Shown: piece after piece, positions 1-11,132 of the stretch
How the letters are laid out: every line of letters begins with the position of its first letter
Numbering within the stretch: position 1 is the stretch's first letter
Origin: Antedon bifida
Taxonomy: Eukaryota > Echinodermata > Crinoidea > Comatulida > Antedonidae
Direction: 5' to 3'
NCBI GenBank assembly: GCA_963402885.1
Contig: OY727097.1
Coordinates: forward strand, 27,211,401-27,275,400
Length of the DNA: 64,000 nucleotides
Notes under the pieces: model-generated
What the model was told of the DNA's origin: nothing
The model's database searches: none
The model's input: the letters and a program-made list of their open reading frames with translations, nothing else
Translations under genes and position numbers: made by a program

Positions 1-634
1 ATATGTTCGTTCTGACAGTCTGCAACAAATACAAGATTTAGGTTCATGATTATTTACATATTTTAATTATCATAAGGGATCAAAAGTCAGGCATTTTTAA
101 TGTTACTGTTTATACTTTTACACTTTTTGTCATTTTTGTGTATATGTATCTTTTTAATCGGATTTGCTGACAATCGACATTTCTTTGTTTTTTTACGAAG
201 ACAAAAAAAAGTTTTTGTATCTTGTATATAAATTTTTATTCTGTTGATAATAACATCATCAATAACATCCCATACCTTAGACAAAACAGAAACATAACAG
301 AAAAACAAAATGACAAAAATGGTACAAAAAAAAGAATTTCTGTAATGTTTTATGATTTTAAACAAAAACCAGGTAAAATTATGTAATAATAAAAATTGAG
401 ACTTCTTTTGGAAGATGCACATCTTTTGTGTAAGCTTGGTGTAACATTTTTTTTTATTCATTCAATTTTCTGCCATACAATACAAATTAGACAAAACAAA
501 TATAAAAGACCAAACAGGTGCTAAACACCTATGCTAGTTGGTCTATCCAGAACAGAGCACAGAAATAAAAAAAAAAAAAATTACATTCTACAATTGAAGC
601 ATCTACAAGCTTTGAAGTAAAATTGATGAATTAC
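1..634. other. Intronic or downstream sequence of the MTMR gene
   Basis: AT-rich DNA to the left of the last visible MTMR exon. It has no coding exon that I can recognise on either strand. If the donor at 634-633 is used it is intron; if that donor is skipped, a TAA at 633-631 would end the protein and this stretch would be 3' UTR. Confidence 0.5.
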
Positions 635-3600
635 CTAGACTCGCCTCTCTTTTTCTCACAATTACCAAGAAACGTTCCAAACTGACACGAGTACACATGG
701 TCATGCACTTCCAGTAGGAATCGTTCGTTAAACTGGAATGCGCACGGAAACTGTTCCATCAGATGCCAGACGCCCTCTATGAACTGCGTGAACACAGGTG
801 ATTGCTCTTTTGAATCGAAATTAATGAGGCCGCATCGATCAAGAAATTTGTGACCAAACGCTAGCCATTCTTTTTCTACTAGTACCTGTAATAAAATTTA
901 AAATGTTTTTAACCAAGGATACACTTAGGCATACGATACAAAATCAACCAATCAAATGGCAAGGAAACACTTAGGCATACGATACAAAATCAACCAATCA
1001 AATTGCAAGGATACACTTACGCACACGACACAAAATCAACCAATCAAATGGCAAGGATACACTTAGGCACACAACACAAAATCAACCAATCAAATGGCAA
1101 GGATACACTTAGACACACAACACAAAATCAACCAATCAAATGGCAAGGATACACTTAGGCACACAATACAAAATCAACCAATCAAATGGCAAGGATACAC
1201 TTAGACACACAATACAAAATCAACCAAATGGCAAGGATACACTTAGGCACATGACACAAAATCAACCAATCAAATGGCAAGGATACACTTAGACACACAA
1301 TACAAAATCAACCAAATGGCAAGGATACAATTACTGTAGATGCGTTATACAATGCAATATAATTGTACACTCACCTGAAAACCTTGAATCGTCCTATAGT
1401 ATGGGTCTAGTATCATTCCTGCAAGGGAACATGTCTGGGCTGTACGGTCCCAACCATCTGAGCAATGTACTAAAACACTAACAGCCTCTTCAGACACAGC
1501 CTATATAAACACACAAAATAAAAAGATTAAACATCTAAAAAATCCTCAGTTTTCTTAATATTCAAGCTACACTTTCTTGGTCCAATAATTCATTTGGTAA
1601 TAAATTATAACCTATATTAATGGGACGCAAGGAAGTGTTCTTTTGATATAGGGGTGTCCCTTGAATAGGGTTGTTTGTAGTGTCGAAACATATATTTCCC
1701 CTCATTCGATATTGTCCCCTTAATAGAGGTGTCCCCTGGATAGGGATGTCCTAAAAGAGGGGTTTAACTGCAACTCATAAAAAACAGTATTGGTATTAAA
1801 AACGGCAATTTAGTCAGATTAATCTTGGAAACCATTTATCTTCTGGTACAGTATATGTAGTTTGAATTTATAATACACTAAATGCCTCTACAATCAAGGT
1901 TCAAAGGTCAACGTTTTCAAAAGATATTGGTAATTTTAGATTCTCACTCCTCAGGATGATCAAAGCATAGTGATCGAAAACAGTTCTTTATATGTGGTGT
2001 ATTGCAAACTTTATGTCAACATATTTTATTTTGCCATGAAAACCTTCATACAATAAATTTTAGAAAGCACACTTAAATCTTTAAACAATATGTCATGCGA
2101 GTGAATGCATATCTAAAAGACATCTGTTATTGTTAATGCATTTACTTATTTAACATAAGCTAATAATCCATATAACTGATGGTTTATATATCTTCACCAT
2201 TTTATAGCATTAGTAGAGATTTTTACGGAGATCATGATGAAAAAAAAATCATATTCAAGAATCAATTAAACCAAATCTGATAGTGGATATGTTTTCTGCT
2301 ATTTGTTGTCTTGTTTTTGTCCTCCAAGCTGTGATGTTTGTTACATTCTTATGTTTTTTATTTGAAATAAAGGATGATTATATATACCTTAGCTATAAAT
2401 AATGATGTGTCCATGACTGCTTTGATATGCTTTAACCAACCACTGTTTTCAATTCCACTTACTAATGCTTCCATACTAGGGTTTTTCAATTCACATACTA
2501 AAAAAAAATGAGAGTCACTCTCACATTCTTTATTTTCAATACTAAAGAAAATAAATTTTTTTAAATTTATTTGTTTCTGTTTTCACTCATAAGACAGAAT
2601 TGACTAGTCTTATCTAGTTCATCTAGAAGAGATTGAATAAAGAAATGAGATTCAGTTAAGTTTAAATGATTGGGTTAGTGGTTAAGGCAGAGGAATCGTA
2701 ATCTATAGCCTTATGACAAAGGTTCAAGACCCACTCGCTACATGGTGGTAGGACGCGTCTTCTCGGATAAGGATCATTATCCGGTGTATACATAACGCTC
2801 ATGTGGACTTTAAAAAACCTAGTACATTTTTTGAGACAAGTAGCGGTTTAGACGAAATAGCGCCGTAGTTGGCAGAACAAACATGACGTGACCCTAAAGC
2901 ATGGTTTCCACTAGGGACGCAACGCAGTGACGTATCGATGCAAAGTGATATTTTCGTAATCATGTGAGAACCGACAACGTAACAGTGCTGCAAACATCGC
3001 AGGTTTGATTTCATGGAGATGGGGCAAACACAATTATTGGAAAGGCATTTTCTTTTGTTGCGTAGATTGCGTTGCTAGTGGGAATCAAGCTTTAGAGGAG
3101 AAGGATGTACTTGAATAGTTAACATCTAAGAGATGACATTGTTTGTGGAATGTGCTATATAAATACATTAACATTAAAGATGTATTGTCCCTTGAAACAC
3201 AGAAAATGAAGGTCAAAATATTCTAAATTTAAAATTGGCCATATCAGAGTAACATTAAAGTTATTCATTTTAAGTCGAAAATTCGAGCCAAAAACAACAA
3301 TTTTCGCTGGAAAATCGTCGCGAGCGAAAGTAAACAAAGACTTCAAACCACGAGTACGCATTATGCATATGCTAATTAGGATTGTTTACAACTCGTCACG
3401 GTTCAGAATGTGTTTTTTTCACACAGATCGCGAGGAAGTTTTATGATTATTTTTGGTGAAAGTTAATAACTATTATGATACTTCAAAATGACCCACTTTT
3501 TTTCAAAATCTTTTTTTTTTATTTTTTGGGAATTAGTCAAAGGGACAATACATCTTTAAGAAAAGCAATTAATATAAACAAAAATATTAATGTATTATGT

Positions 3601-6600
3601 ATTGGTTTCAATTTCCATGTACACCACATACATTCTCATATCTTACCTTCAATAAGCTTTTGTAGACTGTTTCTCATGACATGAATGTTTTCAATTCCTA
3701 TGAATTTAAACTTAATGTTTGAATAAAAATCTGTGTTTTCATAACCTTTTCCTGAAGCTTTGTTTACCATTGCATTAATCTAAAAATAAAAAAAATAAAA
3801 AATCAATAATCAGTCCAGATTATAGTCAGTCCTTATTATTGTGTATTTAAATATGTTAGTTTGATTTCTTTTTAGATCATAATTTTACAAATGACATTCA
3901 ATTTGTATTTCACAAATACAGATGTCTGTGGAAGGCAATACCCGTCAAAATAATGTGTAGATAATGCCTATGGAAGGCAATCTCTGCCAAAATGATGTGT
4001 ATACAATGCATATGGAAGGCAATCTCTGCCAAAATAATCCGTAGTGGTTTATCTGTGAGAGTTTTTATTGATAATTGATCGATGCCAATTTTGAATTGTC
4101 ATTTGGTCCCATATGCACATATTTAGTAGCTTTGGTGTATGTACTAAAGTGTCTTTCACACCTGTTCTGGCACGGTTCTGGTCCAAATTCAACGTCAGTG
4201 TTTCGTTTTCAAGGCGGCTATGCACCAATTGATGTGCGCTTAGCCACGTGAAAACGAAACATTGACCTTTGATTTGCCGACACTGGACCAGAACCGTGCA
4301 GGAACAGGTTTGAAAGACCTGTAACACAAGATGTATGTAAACATACCTTAGGCCTAGTATCAACAACATACATGAATGTACTCTTAGGGTTTGATTTAAG
4401 TATAGCTTGTAGCATCTGTTCATCTTCTAAGCACCTTGCACTGAATCCAGCAAGTGGCTGGCTGCACCGTGTTATAGTAGCCTAAAAACACAAAAACAAT
4501 AGGGTACTCAAGTGAAGAAAAACCACATGGTTACTGAATAGAGTAGCCTTCAGAACAGCTTTCAGCATGGTGGTAATAAGTTATTAATTTTTTCCTTTAA
4601 TATATGTTTGATTAACAGTATCATATTCTTTTACATATGCAAAAGAGGAAGAACTTAAATTAAATAATTAAAAACATCTTTTGTATCTAATAACTCTTTA
4701 CTTATCTTGGTGAAGAATAACTGTATTACATACTTTGATCTCAAGATTATTTAGTTTCAGAAGAGAACTATATGAAACTAACTTGGCAAATAAATTGATT
4801 AGAATTAGTAAAGCTCTGTATCAATATCGAACTAATTTGACAAAAAAAGTGTGATGTGCCCAAATATGGTACTGATATGACATCATCGTATCCATATATG
4901 GGCACATCACATTTGCTGTCACATAAAGTTTGATAATGTAGACAGAGCTTAAGTAATATTAGAAAATGTAAGTTAAATTAGAAAAAAACACACATTAAGC
5001 TCCCAATAATAATAAAACGAATGTGAATTCAAATGATTAAAATATAAGCATACATAGTTGTCTCGATGGAGATACGACAAAACTGGTAGTCGCCCTCTAC
5101 TTCTAAAACTTGCGCTACCGACAAGCACAGGAGTTGTTGCCGACGTGGGAACATAAATCTGTCTTGGGTACGTGTCACAAATCTTTAAAAAAAAAACATT
5201 GGTTAACAATCTTAAAAATTGATCGATGGCCATTTCTGTCAAAATGATGTACTTGTATGTGGAACTATGGAAGGCAATCAATGCCAAATAGTCTATAGAT
5301 AACATAGATGGAAGGCGATTCATGGCAAAATATAACATTTGATTAACACTCTTAAAAATTAATCGATGGCCATTTCTGTCAAAATGGTGTATGTTTGTAT
5401 GTGAGAACTATGGAAGGCAATCAATGCCAAATAGTTTGTAGATAACATCTATGGAAGGCGATTCATGGCAAAATATAACATTTGGGTAACACTCCTAAAA
5501 TTGATCGATAGTCATTTCTGTCAAAATTACTTGTATGTGAGAACTATGGAAGGCAATCAATGCCAAATAGTCTGTAGATAACATCTATGGGAGGCACTTC
5601 ATGGCAAAATAATGCGTAGATGACGGGTTATATTTACATGATAGTTTTCGTTGATGCCTGAACGATGCCAATTCTCGTTTGGTATTCCCATACGTGCATA
5701 CTCTGTCTCCATATCCATTACCCTCCACCCTTCTGATATCGGTGTATCAATGCTGGCTGACTTATAGTGGAAAGCATACAAATCTCCAAGACGACCTGTA
5801 AGTTAAAATGTTTCCATAAATTAATTAATTCTTTTTTTTAAATTTTTCATATTTACATTCATTATTAAATCATAAAATTATAAACAATTACTAAAAGCAT
5901 ATATTATGCTGGTTAGCTCCTTTTCTTCCTACAGCACCTCAAGTGACATCTTCATTAAATACAGAAAAATGACAATTTGAACAGTGCATGTGCGGTGCAC
6001 GAAAAACCCAGCTATATCAAAACATTTCAAATAGTAATAATCAATAATCTCTAAATGCTCAACTGCAGGAAAATGGCTGGGTTGAGGATGTTGCTCTGTA
6101 AGTTAAGCTCTGTCTACACGATCAAACTAGTTTGACAAAAAAAAATGTGATGTGCCCATATGGACATGATGGATGATGTCACATCACTAACATGTTTGGG
6201 CATATCACTACCATATTTGGCACATCACACATTTTTGATAGTGTAGACAGAGCTTAAAGATTAAACTAAATATTTACCTGGCCTAGATAATTTTAGCAGT
6301 GACTTGTAAAGAGCTTGGCAGTCTTTTTCTCTTGGTATGATGAAGGTCGCCAACTGGAAGGTCTTACAGCGTATCTGGAGAGGGGATCCTGCCGTTGTCA
6401 GAGCAAGCTTCTCTACAGATGCTATGTGCATGTGTAATATCTATAAACAAATAATAATTTAATACAATATTTTAATGGCTTCGTTATATAGGTTTAATGG
6501 TAATGTACTATATTATGAAATACTACTGTAACAGTGGTCCCTAGTTTAGGAACCATAAGTGGCCCTCCAATGCTAGAGGCCTCTGGCATTTTTAGCCTTT

Positions 6601-9600
6601 TCTGACATATTTTAATGTCTGTTCTTTTCCTCTTGCCACTGCTCAGGGGCCCCCATAAGCTCTGGGGGCTCCTGGGTTTAGCACCGTTACACCACTAAAT
6701 ACTAAAGAACACAATACAGTATATACATGTATTATATAATAATAAAGTTCAATTTAATATAGCACAAAATGCAGGGTGCCTCTAATCAACAGAAAAATGA
6801 ATTAATTAATAACCTGGTGTATTTTCCAATATTTATTTTGCTCTTTGCTGTATCATTTTTAATAAATCTCTTTTTAAAATTAAGATATCAATTCTTTCTT
6901 TTTTTTACATGGTTTAAATTCAAATTCCTTACAATAGATCTTGGATTTACATTCCATTAAATTAATAACAGGAAGGAAGATATACCAATTTACATTACAG
7001 GATATTATTATAAGGAAACTTAATACTTTATTTATTTTACTATTAAAATGCATATTGGAAAATTATTTGTATATCTTAGGGCTAGTGTTGCCCGAAAGCT
7101 CTGCTAACTTTTCTGGCTGTTTTATTTATCGTTTTGATTTAGCTTTTCGCTTTTTTTTTGTATCTCCATTGAGATCCAGCCACTGGTACCCACAGCATTG
7201 TCATTTTTTCAGTAATTTGCCTTTGGATTTATATCTTAATATAAAGATACTTTTTAAAGGTTTTATTTACTAAGACATTCTGTTAAATGGTTACAATATT
7301 GTCATTGCAGGTGAAGTAAAAACATTTTAATATAGAGGAATATGTTTTTTTATCCGGTTTTAAACTATGCCACTTAGCTATGAGTAAATCAGCATGTCTA
7401 AGATCCTGTTACGTCAGAACTAATCAGTGTAATATACAGTTCTAATTATAACACTCCAACATCCTCTAATTATGACTTTTCAAAATAGATTGCCTCTAAA
7501 TAGAGAACATTCTATCTACACACTAGCAAACTAATTTGACAAATAAAGGGTAATGTGCCAAAATATGGTAGTGATATGCACAAATATGGTATTGATATGA
7601 CATTGACATCATCATGTCCATAATGGGCACATCACATAAAGTTTGATAGTGTAGACACAGCTTAGTAAAGTAATTATATTGAGACAGTCACATAGTTCAA
7701 TAACAATGTTCTTACAAAAACCTACCAACAGAAGGAGACTTACTGTTAATATAACTAAAGCTAGATTGAAAATACATTTTAGCTTTAAAAGTTTTCTGTT
7801 AAATGTCAGATGACAGTTTTCAATGACAACATGGACTAAAAGTGTGAACAAGCGGGGTGAGTGAAAAACTGACATTGACAATTAATTAGATCTTGTGTGC
7901 TACTTAAAGCGCTATTAAGCTCTGCATACACTATCAAACTTTATGTGACAAAAAAATGTGATGTGCCCATATGGACTCGATGATGTCATATCACTACCAT
8001 ATTTGGGCATATCGCTATTATATTTGGGCACATCACACTTTTTGTCACATAAACTTTGATAGTGTAAACAGAGCTTTAAGCTAAGTGGCCAATATCAACA
8101 AAACAAGTATATAATATTATTAATCACATTTACTAGCCCAATATTGATAGTGATAAACCAAGTCTTGCTTTAATGAATAACAAATTAACAAACATAGGCC
8201 CTGACCCAACACTTGTGAAAACAGGGAATTTTTAATGAAGGTCAAATTTTGGTCACACACTTACGTCATAACTTCCCGTTCCCTTGTTGAAGGTTTATTT
8301 TTTTTTCAAAATGACATCATCAATTTGGGATGCAGAGACGTCGTAAGCGATAATCACATACATCTTGACGATACCCTAAGTCACATGACCACCGAGTCAC
8401 TAATTAACGCGATAGATCTAAGCGGTACGATCTGGGTCCAAGGCACTGAATTTATCATCAGTCATCCTTTAGTTTTGGTATGTCATACTAAATGTGTACA
8501 TATAATTAATACCACAGCACTGTACCAGTTAAACTACAAAGCAAAATACTTTACCCATGTCTCCTTCTTGCCAGCTGGATCAGAGAATATTAAGTGTGTT
8601 GCCGTTAAGTACAGAGCCCCCATTGCTGGCTTCCGAGAATGAAACCGATCAACAAGTCGAACATTATCAATCTTTAAAATAAAATATGTTAAAGGTTTAC
8701 AGGCAAATATTGGAAGTTAACATCTAATAATGTTACATTTTTTTTTTCAAAAAAAAAAATAGAACTTATATATTTAATATATACTTATTTTTGTTCTCAT
8801 GAAATTTTAAACAAACTAGTGATTCGTTTGTTTTATTTATTTTAAATAAACAAATTTATTTAGAGATTATTTTGTAATATAGTACATTTTGTATTTGTAT
8901 TGCAATGAAAATATAATATTTCTGGGGCTATTCCTTGCTTTCAAAGTCTCAAAATGAGATTTTTTAAAAAACTTATATTATTATTTTATTGATAAAATCA
9001 ACATAATTATTAAAATTAAAGTTGAACATTTAACCTCAATATTAATTATTTAAAATATTTCAAATGTATATTTTTTTTGGTATAACGTTTCATAAAACTG
9101 AAATAAATTGGCATCAATATATAATAACATTTGTCAATGTCATTTTAATAATATCAATAGAGTGCAAAATGAGGCCTAGGCCTACATCAGTCACCTAAAT
9201 TAATTTCCTGCTATGAAGATGAATCATGTATAAATACATGCAATGTTAATTTACAAAATGATATATATTAGTAATACACTAACCAATTCCATAACAAGAA
9301 CAAAGAAATTACAGGTCAGATATTGACACTAATTTTTATAGCCACATGTTTTTGTAAAATCTTGAGACCTACTGCGCTTCACACCAGCTTTCACACCTAA
9401 TCTTCACTATCACTGCTGCACCGTTTTTAAAATTGGGTTATTTTATGTAAGAGATTGAGATGTGAAAGTTCAGAACAGTAGTACTGTACTCCAAAAAAAT
9501 AATAATCATTTATCAATTTCATTTTTCTTAAACATCATCACCAAACAAAAAATGTGTATTATTATTAATTTATTTTATTTTTCTAGGCGCTATATAATAT

Positions 9601-10156
9601 TTTATATATTAATTTAAAAATAAAATATTTCCATATTCTATAATATCACTTTTAAAATAATAACACATAATGTTAATTATCTCAACTCAGGCCCCAACAT
9701 CCAGCACTCTCTAGGCAATCAATCGATCAACCATGACGGACAGTCTCACTGCACTCAAAAATTCTAAATAAAACACACACACTTTACTTAGTCTTAGGCC
9801 TACATCACAACAGTAGGGCCTACTACTAATTACTACTAGGCCTAGGCCTAATTAATAATAATTAATAATTACTACTAATTACTAATCTATTTATAATATA
9901 TAAATAACTAGACCTATGGCTCTACGTAGTCGATATAAGGCACTAGAGGTAGGTAAGTCTACTACTACTATTCCATTTTAGGCCTAGGCTAGGTCCTACT
10001 CTAGAGGCAACTACTGGCCTGGCTAGCCTAGGCTAGAGTTTAGATACTGCCACGACTGGCCTGGTCCTGCCTGGCTGGCTAACTTTAGGCCTAAATTTCG
10101 CCGTTATAACGTTATCAAAAGTACATTCTTACCTTTGGAGTGGTAATGTGCTCCAT
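635..10156 (-). CDS. MTMR6/7/8: Myotubularin-related phosphoinositide 3-phosphatase, MTMR6/7/8 group (3' end missing)
   Basis: Ten coding exons on the minus strand: 10133-10156, 8555-8671, 6278-6440, 5638-5795, 5054-5182, 4347-4481, 3647-3779, 2388-2497, 1375-1500 and 635-885 (about 448 residues). Exon phases agree at every junction. The start MEHITTPK is typical of the group. A PH-GRAM domain covers roughly residues 1-105 ([11 protein letters not shown]). The phosphatase domain follows, with [25 protein letters not shown] and GIENIHVMR. The active-site loop HCSDGWDRT in exon 9 keeps the CX5R cysteine and arginine, so the enzyme should be active on PI3P and PI(3,5)P2 at endosomal membranes. 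The last visible exon ends EKKRGES plus AG|GTAATT, a good donor, so the coiled-coil tail probably lies left of the window. MTMR6, 7 and 8 cannot be separated here; an unsplit ancestral gene is likely. Confidence 0.93.
914..1330. repeat. Tandem array, about 46-bp unit, 9 copies
   Basis: Units begin AAGGATACACTTAGGCACAC and continue with AAATCAACCAATCAAATGGC. Most are 46 bp and some are shortened to 42 bp by loss of CAAT. The array lies in the MTMR intron between exons 9 and 10. Copies are nearly identical, indicating recent expansion. There are no unique spacers, so this is a minisatellite. Confidence 0.9.
1616..1772. mobile_element. Diverged MITE of the GTCCCCTTAATAGGGGTGTCC family
   Basis: Contains the recurring blocks GATATAGGGGTGTCCC, ATATTTCCCCTCATTC and TTGTCCCCTTAATAGAGG. 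The same blocks occur in the better-preserved copy at 23854-24039. It lies in the MTMR intron between exons 8 and 9. No coding sequence. Confidence 0.65.
2665..2820 (+). mobile_element. tRNA-derived SINE-like element
   Basis: An A-box-like GGGTTAGTGGTTAAGGC and a B-box-like AGGTTCAAGACCC are spaced as in a tRNA gene, followed by a non-tRNA body with CGGATAAGGATCATTATCCG. No intact cloverleaf can be drawn for the whole, so this is a SINE head rather than a tRNA gene. Confidence 0.55.
2897..3097. mobile_element. MITE with ends GTTTCCACTAGGGACGCAACGC / GCGTTGCTAGTGGGAATCAAGC
   Basis: Inverted ends (AAGCATGGTTTCCACTAG at the left, CTAGTGGGAATCAAGCTT at the right) frame about 200 bp of non-coding sequence. 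A second copy is at 36212-36372, inside SMU1. Confidence 0.7.
3174..3560. mobile_element. MITE, TIR TTAAAGATGTATTGTCCC, subtype 1
   Basis: Starts TTAAAGATGTATTGTCCCTT and ends AGGGACAATACATCTTTAAG, so it has perfect terminal inverted repeats over about 17 bp around 350 bp of non-coding DNA (GAAAATCGTCGCGAGCG inside). A diverged copy in the opposite orientation lies at 53325-53829. It sits between MTMR exons 7 and 8. Confidence 0.85.
3920..4140 (-). pseudogene. Decayed duplicate of the 3' end of MTMR exon 4 with repeat tail
   Basis: On the minus strand 4120-4050 reads [20 protein letters not shown] before a stop, matching the end of true exon 4 ([19 protein letters not shown], 5638-5795). Adjoining intron sequence (CAAAATAATCCGTAG, GGAAGGCAATCTCTGCC) also matches that beside exon 4. 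The copy has a length difference that breaks the frame and no GT donor at the matching place, so it is an inactive exon relic between exons 5 and 6. Confidence 0.7.
4146..4322. mobile_element. Palindromic MITE-like element
   Basis: Left end AGTGTCTTTCACACCTGTTC and right end GAACAGGTTTGAAAGACCT are inverted copies. The next 18 bases (CACGGTTCTGGTCC) also pair with GGACCAGAACCGTG, and GTTTCGTTTTC pairs with GAAAACGAAAC. The whole 177 bp can fold into one long hairpin. No coding potential. Confidence 0.7.
4811..4951. mobile_element. Hairpin MITE family A, copy 1
   Basis: Ends AAGCTCTGT and ACAGAGCTT; core GTGATGTGCCCAAATATGG / CCATATATGGGCACATCAC is self-complementary. It lies between MTMR exons 5 and 6. 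Confidence 0.85.
5205..5610. repeat. Tandem array of about 140-bp units beside MTMR exon 4
   Basis: Three units each contain TTGATCGATGGCCATTTCTG, GGAAGGCAATCAATGCCAA and GGAAGGCGATTCATGGCAAA. The array ends just before the exon 4 donor. The GATCGATGGCC block resembles the complement of the exon 4 end (GGCATCGTTCAGG), so part of the unit may derive from the exon boundary. Confidence 0.8.
6103..6256. mobile_element. Hairpin MITE family A, copy 2
   Basis: TTAAGCTCTGTCTACACGATC at the left, GATAGTGTAGACAGAGCTTA at the right. Intact ends flanked by TTAA-like sequence. It lies between MTMR exons 3 and 4. Confidence 0.9.
6530..6697. mobile_element. MITE-like element, CAGTGGCGTAAC-type ends
   Basis: Shares with 16582-16766 and 25911-26062 the ends AACAGTGG... 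/ ...GTTACACCACT and the inner phrases GGCCCTCCAATGC and CCTAGTTTAGGAACC. The ends resemble those of hAT-type transposons, but assignment is tentative. Confidence 0.55.
7508..7663. mobile_element. Hairpin MITE family A, copy 3 (diverged)
   Basis: Left end is eroded (TTCTATCTACACACTAGC); right end GATAGTGTAGACACAGCTTA. Core blocks ATATGGTAGTGATATG and GACATCATCATGTCC are present. Confidence 0.8.
7917..8077. mobile_element. Hairpin MITE family A, copy 4
   Basis: TTAAGCTCTGCATACACTATC to GATAGTGTAAACAGAGCTTTAA, with GACTCGATGATGTCATATCAC inside. It lies between MTMR exons 2 and 3. Confidence 0.85.
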
Positions 10157-11132
10157 GATTTATTATTATTAAATACTGACAGCTGTATAAATTAAGCCAG
10201 AGTGCTCCAAAATGATGACAAATGTTGACTTTTCATCCGACTCAGTCAACGAAAAAACGAATTTACAAGTTACAAATACTTCCGGTGTTTTCCCAGTCAG
10301 GGGTCAGGCTCCTCCTACTTTTTTTAACATCATTTTTATTCTTTGGAGAAAAAAATTACTAAACACCTCTATAAAAACTGTAAAGTGTAATAAATTATTC
10401 TGTTACTTTTTCGTCTTCATTTGTGTGAAAACTGTTGGGCTCTCACAAGATATTAAAACAAATTTTTCCATATTGACCTTTGACACATATTTTGTTTTCT
10501 TTTTACAATTTTGTTGTGCATGCAGGGTTTGTGTGATGTGGTAGGTTGGTAAAATGTATAAAAATTAAATAACCTAGCTTATATATGTTTATGCTATGTA
10601 TAGATTAACAATTTAATAGTTAGTAATGAAGACCATTTGGTGAAATGTACTGCATGCTTTTATTTTATGAATTCCCATTGCATTTTTTGTGTAGAGGGTT
10701 GTGCATGTTGGAGCAACCTGCCCTGGGAGAGATAGAGGGCTCTTCTCCTTTTTTTCACTTATTATTTTCCATTTGTTTACCTATTAAAATTAGTATTATG
10801 AAATTGATTTATATTAAAATATAATCACTATTAACCGAACATCTCAAAACTACATATTACGACTGATGATGCTCAGTCCTGTCTGTGTACCCATTTTTAC
10901 TCGTATCGTAGGCTTTTGTTGTGTGCAATTTTCACATTTTTACTGCAACTACTCTAGTAGGACTATAGTACCTACAAAATATTACTGTTGTGTGTGATTT
11001 ATTTAAGAAAAAAAAAAGAAAAGCTGTTGCACAATGTCACTGTAAATATTTATGGACTTTTTTATTTATAATCAACTCATCTTTCATCATCATAAGAATA
11101 TTTATATATAGAGGTAGGTATTAAACTGAAGA
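10157..11132. promoter_or_regulatory. Shared upstream region of the divergent MTMR / NUDCD2 pair
   Basis: 976 bp separate the two start codons, which point away from each other. The DNA is less repeat-laden than the neighbouring introns. I see no TATA box at a convincing position. An open frame at 10212-10544 is not supported by codon pattern or similarity. The promoter role is inferred from gene layout only. Confidence 0.45.

Noticed and set aside
914-1330. CRISPR-like direct repeats
   Set aside because: Units are contiguous with no unique spacers, and this is an animal genome. The same applies to the arrays at 32126 and 49519.
7612-7881. 89-codon hydrophobic minus-strand open frame
   Set aside because: Overlaps a MITE and intron sequence of MTMR; no splice sites or similarity.
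10212-10544. 110-codon plus-strand open frame beginning MMTNVDFSSDSV in the MTMR/NUDCD2 spacer
   Set aside because: Becomes low-complexity Phe/Ile-rich after about 40 codons, has no family resemblance, and no splice link to NUDCD2. Probably chance.
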